Source: Acetofilamentum sp. (GTDB taxonomy: Bacteria > Bacteroidota > Bacteroidia > Bacteroidales > JAFGUD01). From it: a stretch of DNA of 7,234 nucleotides. The notes beneath the pieces were generated by a model. It searched no databases, was not told the origin of the DNA, and worked only from the letters and a program-made list of their open reading frames with translations. The translations under genes were made by a program, and so were the position numbers. Shown here in pieces: positions 4,887 through 7,234 of this stretch. The stretch is taken from assembly GCA_020722645.1 (NCBI GenBank), contig DYKL01000179.1, forward strand, positions 1 through 7,234, read 5' to 3'. Numbering within the stretch: position 1 is the first letter of the stretch; each line of letters begins with the position of its first letter.

Positions 4887-7096
4887 TTGTTTGGAATTTT
4901 TAAATAAAAAGTAGAACCTTTATTGAATTCGCTTTCTGCCCATATTTTCCCGTCCATTTTATCAGCAAATTCTTTGCAAATATATAAACCAAGACCGGTT
5001 CCTTTTTCCTGATTTGTGCCTTGAGTTGAAATGTTATTGCCAAAGTTAAAAATAAGTTTCAATTTTTCGGGACATATTCCCACACCTTCGTCTTTGACAC
5101 AAACTATAGTTTCTGATTTTTCAGAAGAGTTCAATGTAAAAATCTCAATTTTACCGTTTACATTAGAAAATTTTACGGCATTTGAAATTAAGTTCCTAAA
5201 AATTGTTTCAGTCATTGCTTTATCAGCAAAAACTATTTTGTTTTTTTCAATGTTAATATAAAGTGATATTTTTTTATCAGTTATGCTGTTGTCCATATAA
5301 TCACAAATATTTTCGATAAACTCAAATAAGTTAAAGTTTGTTTTTTCGACCGAAAAATTATTAAGCTGATATTTAGACCAGATAAGCAGGTTTTCAATTA
5401 AATTGAACGTTTTTTTTGAAGTTTCGTAAAATGAATTTATAATGCTTAGTTTTTGTTCATCATCAATTTTGTCATACTTTGAAATCAGCATTTTTGAGTA
5501 TCCGAGTATAGTGTTGAAAGGGCTTCGGAGGTCGTGAGAAATGATTGAAAAAATTTTATCTTTTGTAAAATTTGATTCTTTGAGTTTAAGTTCTGTCTCT
5601 TTAAGCTGCGTAATATCAGTAATACTGCCTTCGATAGCAACCGGATTGCCATTTTCGTCCTTAATCAGGATATTTCTTTGGAATAGCCATCTTTCGTTGT
5701 TATTTTTGTCAATAATTTTATATTCGTAGGTTTGTGGTGCCTCTCCTTTTAAAAGCTTTTGAAATTCATCATTAAAAAATTCTATGAAATTTTTATGCAA
5801 GATTTCTTTAACAAAATGTGGATTATCGTAAAAAATTTGTTGAGGATATCCGAACAGTTTTTCAATTTTAGGACTTATATATTCGTAATTTCCGTCCGGA
5901 AGCGACATACGATAAATAACATCTTGCGAATTTTCAGTTAAAAGTCTGAATAACTTTTCGCTTTTTTGAATCTGTTCACGAATTTTTTTCTTTTCGGTAA
6001 TATCACTGAAAACTCCGAATGTGCCGATTATTTTTTTGTTGTTGTCATACTGGGGTGTTGCGGTAAGCTGCAAAGTCTTAATTTTGCCAGAATGAGTAAT
6101 TATTTCGAGTTCATATTCGGATTTTTCGCCTTTTTTCCTTTTTTTTGACTGTTCAATAATTAATTTATAATTATCATCATTCATAAATTTTGATAACTTT
6201 TTACCGATTAATTCACCGGCTCCGACTTCAAAAATTTTTTCAGCTTCGAGATTAGCAAAAACAAATTTTTCTTCAAAGTTTATAATTCCGACCCCTTCGC
6301 CTTGATTTTCGACCAAAAGCCTGTATTTTTCTTCGTTTTGCATTACAATAGTCAAAGCTAATTTTAAGTCGGTAATATCGTGAGTTGTTTCTACATATTT
6401 GATTATTTTTCCTTCTTCGTCAAAAAAAGGAGTCGTTTTAATAGTAAAATATTTGCCGAACTTTGGTTCGAAAACCTCTTCTTTGTGTCCTTTGCCGTCT
6501 TTTTTACATTTTAACAGAGGACATTCAGGTATAGGTTCATTAGTGCCGTGAAATAGTTCGTAGCATTTTTTGTTTAAAACCTCATTTTTAGGTAAATTCA
6601 GTAAATTCAGAGTTTTTTCGTTAAGGTTTCTGATGCAAAAATCATCATCAATAGTTATTATTGAATCATCAATAGAATCAACAATTCGTGACCAGTCTTT
6701 TTTAAAGTTTTTTTCGGAAGTAATGTCTTTTGCAGCAGTTATAATTGCAACAGGAATTCCTTTTTTGTCGCACAATCTGTAATATTTAACCTCCATATAC
6801 CGACTGCCGAGATTTTTGTTGATATTAAAATCGAGTTCGTAACATTCACAATTACCAATCAAACAACTATCAATTTTGGGTTTAATAATTTCGTTAAAAA
6901 TTTTACCACCGAAAAAGAACTCAACATTGTTGTTTATTATAGCTTCAGGCTCAGAATTAAAGAGTTCTGAGTACGCTTTATTGGCATACAGATAAGTGTA
7001 ATTTTTTCCGATAATCGAAATCGGTTCAGGGATAGTATCAAGTACTTTTTTATGGATATTATCAATATCTATTGTTTTTATCAGCTCATCATCCAT
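4883..7096 (-). CDS. Cytosolic multi-PAS sensor histidine kinase
   Basis: 737 residues without signal peptide or membrane helix, so a soluble cytosolic kinase. Four PAS domains are visible, at about 13-128, 131-250, 254-372 and 376-500, three ending in the PAC-type 'DIT' motif (KDITSE, HDITDL, SDITEK) and the fourth in TDITQL. Next come HisKA at about 508-575, with the phospho-accepting H521 in SIISHDLRSPFNTI, and the HATPase domain at about 620-737: N box FRNLISNAVKFS (N635, N639), G1 box DEGVGI (669-674) and G2 box GTGLGLYI (699-706). All residues for autophosphorylation are present. PAS1 and PAS2 are rich in Cys (C78, C83, C85, C109; C178, C192, C197). There is no receiver domain, and no response regulator is in the window, so the partner is elsewhere. 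It is the first gene of a two-gene unit with the exported protein. Confidence 0.95.
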   Translation of the reverse strand: MDDELIKTIDIDNIHKKVLDTIPEPISIIGKNYTYLYANKAYSELFNSEPEAIINNNVEFFFGGKIFNEIIKPKIDSCLIGNCECYELDFNINKNLGSRYMEVKYYRLCDKKGIPVAIITAAKDITSEKNFKKDWSRIVDSIDDSIITIDDDFCIRNLNEKTLNLLNLPKNEVLNKKCYELFHGTNEPIPECPLLKCKKDGKGHKEEVFEPKFGKYFTIKTTPFFDEEGKIIKYVETTHDITDLKLALTIVMQNEEKYRLLVENQGEGVGIINFEEKFVFANLEAEKIFEVGAGELIGKKLSKFMNDDNYKLIIEQSKKRKKGEKSEYELEIITHSGKIKTLQLTATPQYDNNKKIIGTFGVFSDITEKKKIREQIQKSEKLFRLLTENSQDVIYRMSLPDGNYEYISPKIEKLFGYPQQIFYDNPHFVKEILHKNFIEFFNDEFQKLLKGEAPQTYEYKIIDKNNNERWLFQRNILIKDENGNPVAIEGSITDITQLKETELKLKESNFTKDKIFSIISHDLRSPFNTILGYSKMLISKYDKIDDEQKLSIINSFYETSKKTFNLIENLLIWSKYQLNNFSVEKTNFNLFEFIENICDYMDNSITDKKISLYINIEKNKIVFADKAMTETIFRNLISNAVKFSNVNGKIEIFTLNSSEKSETIVCVKDEGVGICPEKLKLIFNFGNNISTQGTNQEKGTGLGLYICKEFADKMDGKIWAESEFNKGSTFYLKIPNK

Positions 7097-7153
7097 TAGA
7101 AGTAATTTTTTTGTAAAGATAATTTTATTTTTTTGATTTTGTGTTTTCTTTAG

Positions 7154-7167
7154 TTTTTTCGAAAAAA
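7154..7167. promoter_or_regulatory. 14-bp perfect palindrome upstream of the sensor kinase gene
   Basis: TTTTTTCGAAAAAA lies 58 bases upstream of the kinase ATG in a 138-base gene-free leader. Outer bases TTAG and CTAA extend the symmetry with a three-base bulge. It could be an operator, or the stem of a weak terminator for a gene beyond the window. No good -33/-7 promoter pair was found here. Confidence 0.35.
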
Positions 7168-7234
7168 TAACTAATCAATAATTCGTTAATTTTTCAACGC
7201 TCTATTCCGCAATATTAAGATGCTGATATAAATA

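Noticed and set aside
5031..6782. Several 60-76-codon plus-strand open frames opposite the kinase gene
   Set aside because: All are antisense shadows of a clearly assigned kinase with intact motifs.

Overview
The window is AT-rich and looks like a chromosomal segment from a member of the Bacteroidota, probably a free-living or environmental Bacteroidales-like lineage. The grounds are: secreted-protein leaders ending in the FA-Q cleavage pattern typical of this phylum, no Shine-Dalgarno sequences ahead of the starts, a possible TTG-N20-TAttTTTG promoter of the Bacteroidota type, a long PAS-rich cytosolic histidine kinase, and the remains of a regulator-propeller sensor gene. This is inferred from style, not from a marker gene. 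Every gene is read from the minus strand, so the genetic order runs from right to left.

Right part (7234 to 4119): a leader region with a 14-bp palindrome is followed by a 737-residue cytosolic sensor histidine kinase (four PAS domains, HisKA, HATPase). Its stop codon overlaps the start of a 255-residue exported protein of unknown function (ATGA overlap), so the two are very probably one translationally coupled unit. No response regulator is in view.

Middle (4118 to 3801): about 318 bases without a gene hold two different repeat-like blocks. One, at 3868-3960, resembles the interspersed 'CTTCGACT...AGTATGACA' type of repeat. The other, at 3972-4098, is a compact palindrome-rich block with short inverted repeats and a 10-bp direct repeat on its outer sides. 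It looks like a small non-autonomous (MITE-like) insertion.

Centre-left (3800 to 610): a 60-residue two-helix membrane protein (GTG start), a large class V aminotransferase / cysteine-desulfurase-fold enzyme with a Cys-Ser-Cys active-site loop, a 144-base spacer with three sets of 8-bp-period tandem repeats, an unrecognised coiled-coil protein, and a Nudix hydrolase.

Left end (609 to 1): directly after the Nudix gene lies a decayed 5' end of a regulator-propeller sensor gene, with a signal peptide and one propeller strand, shifted by one base in an A-run and cut short. It is followed by the first 83 codons of a gene that continues out of the window. I read that gene as a DNA methyltransferase of a restriction-modification system with an N-terminal helix-turn-helix. 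This end looks like a site of gene loss and replacement.

I do not see a complete undescribed system. The items most worth following up are the kinase/exported-protein pair, the MITE-like block, the 8-bp repeat array and the gene-remnant/methyltransferase junction.
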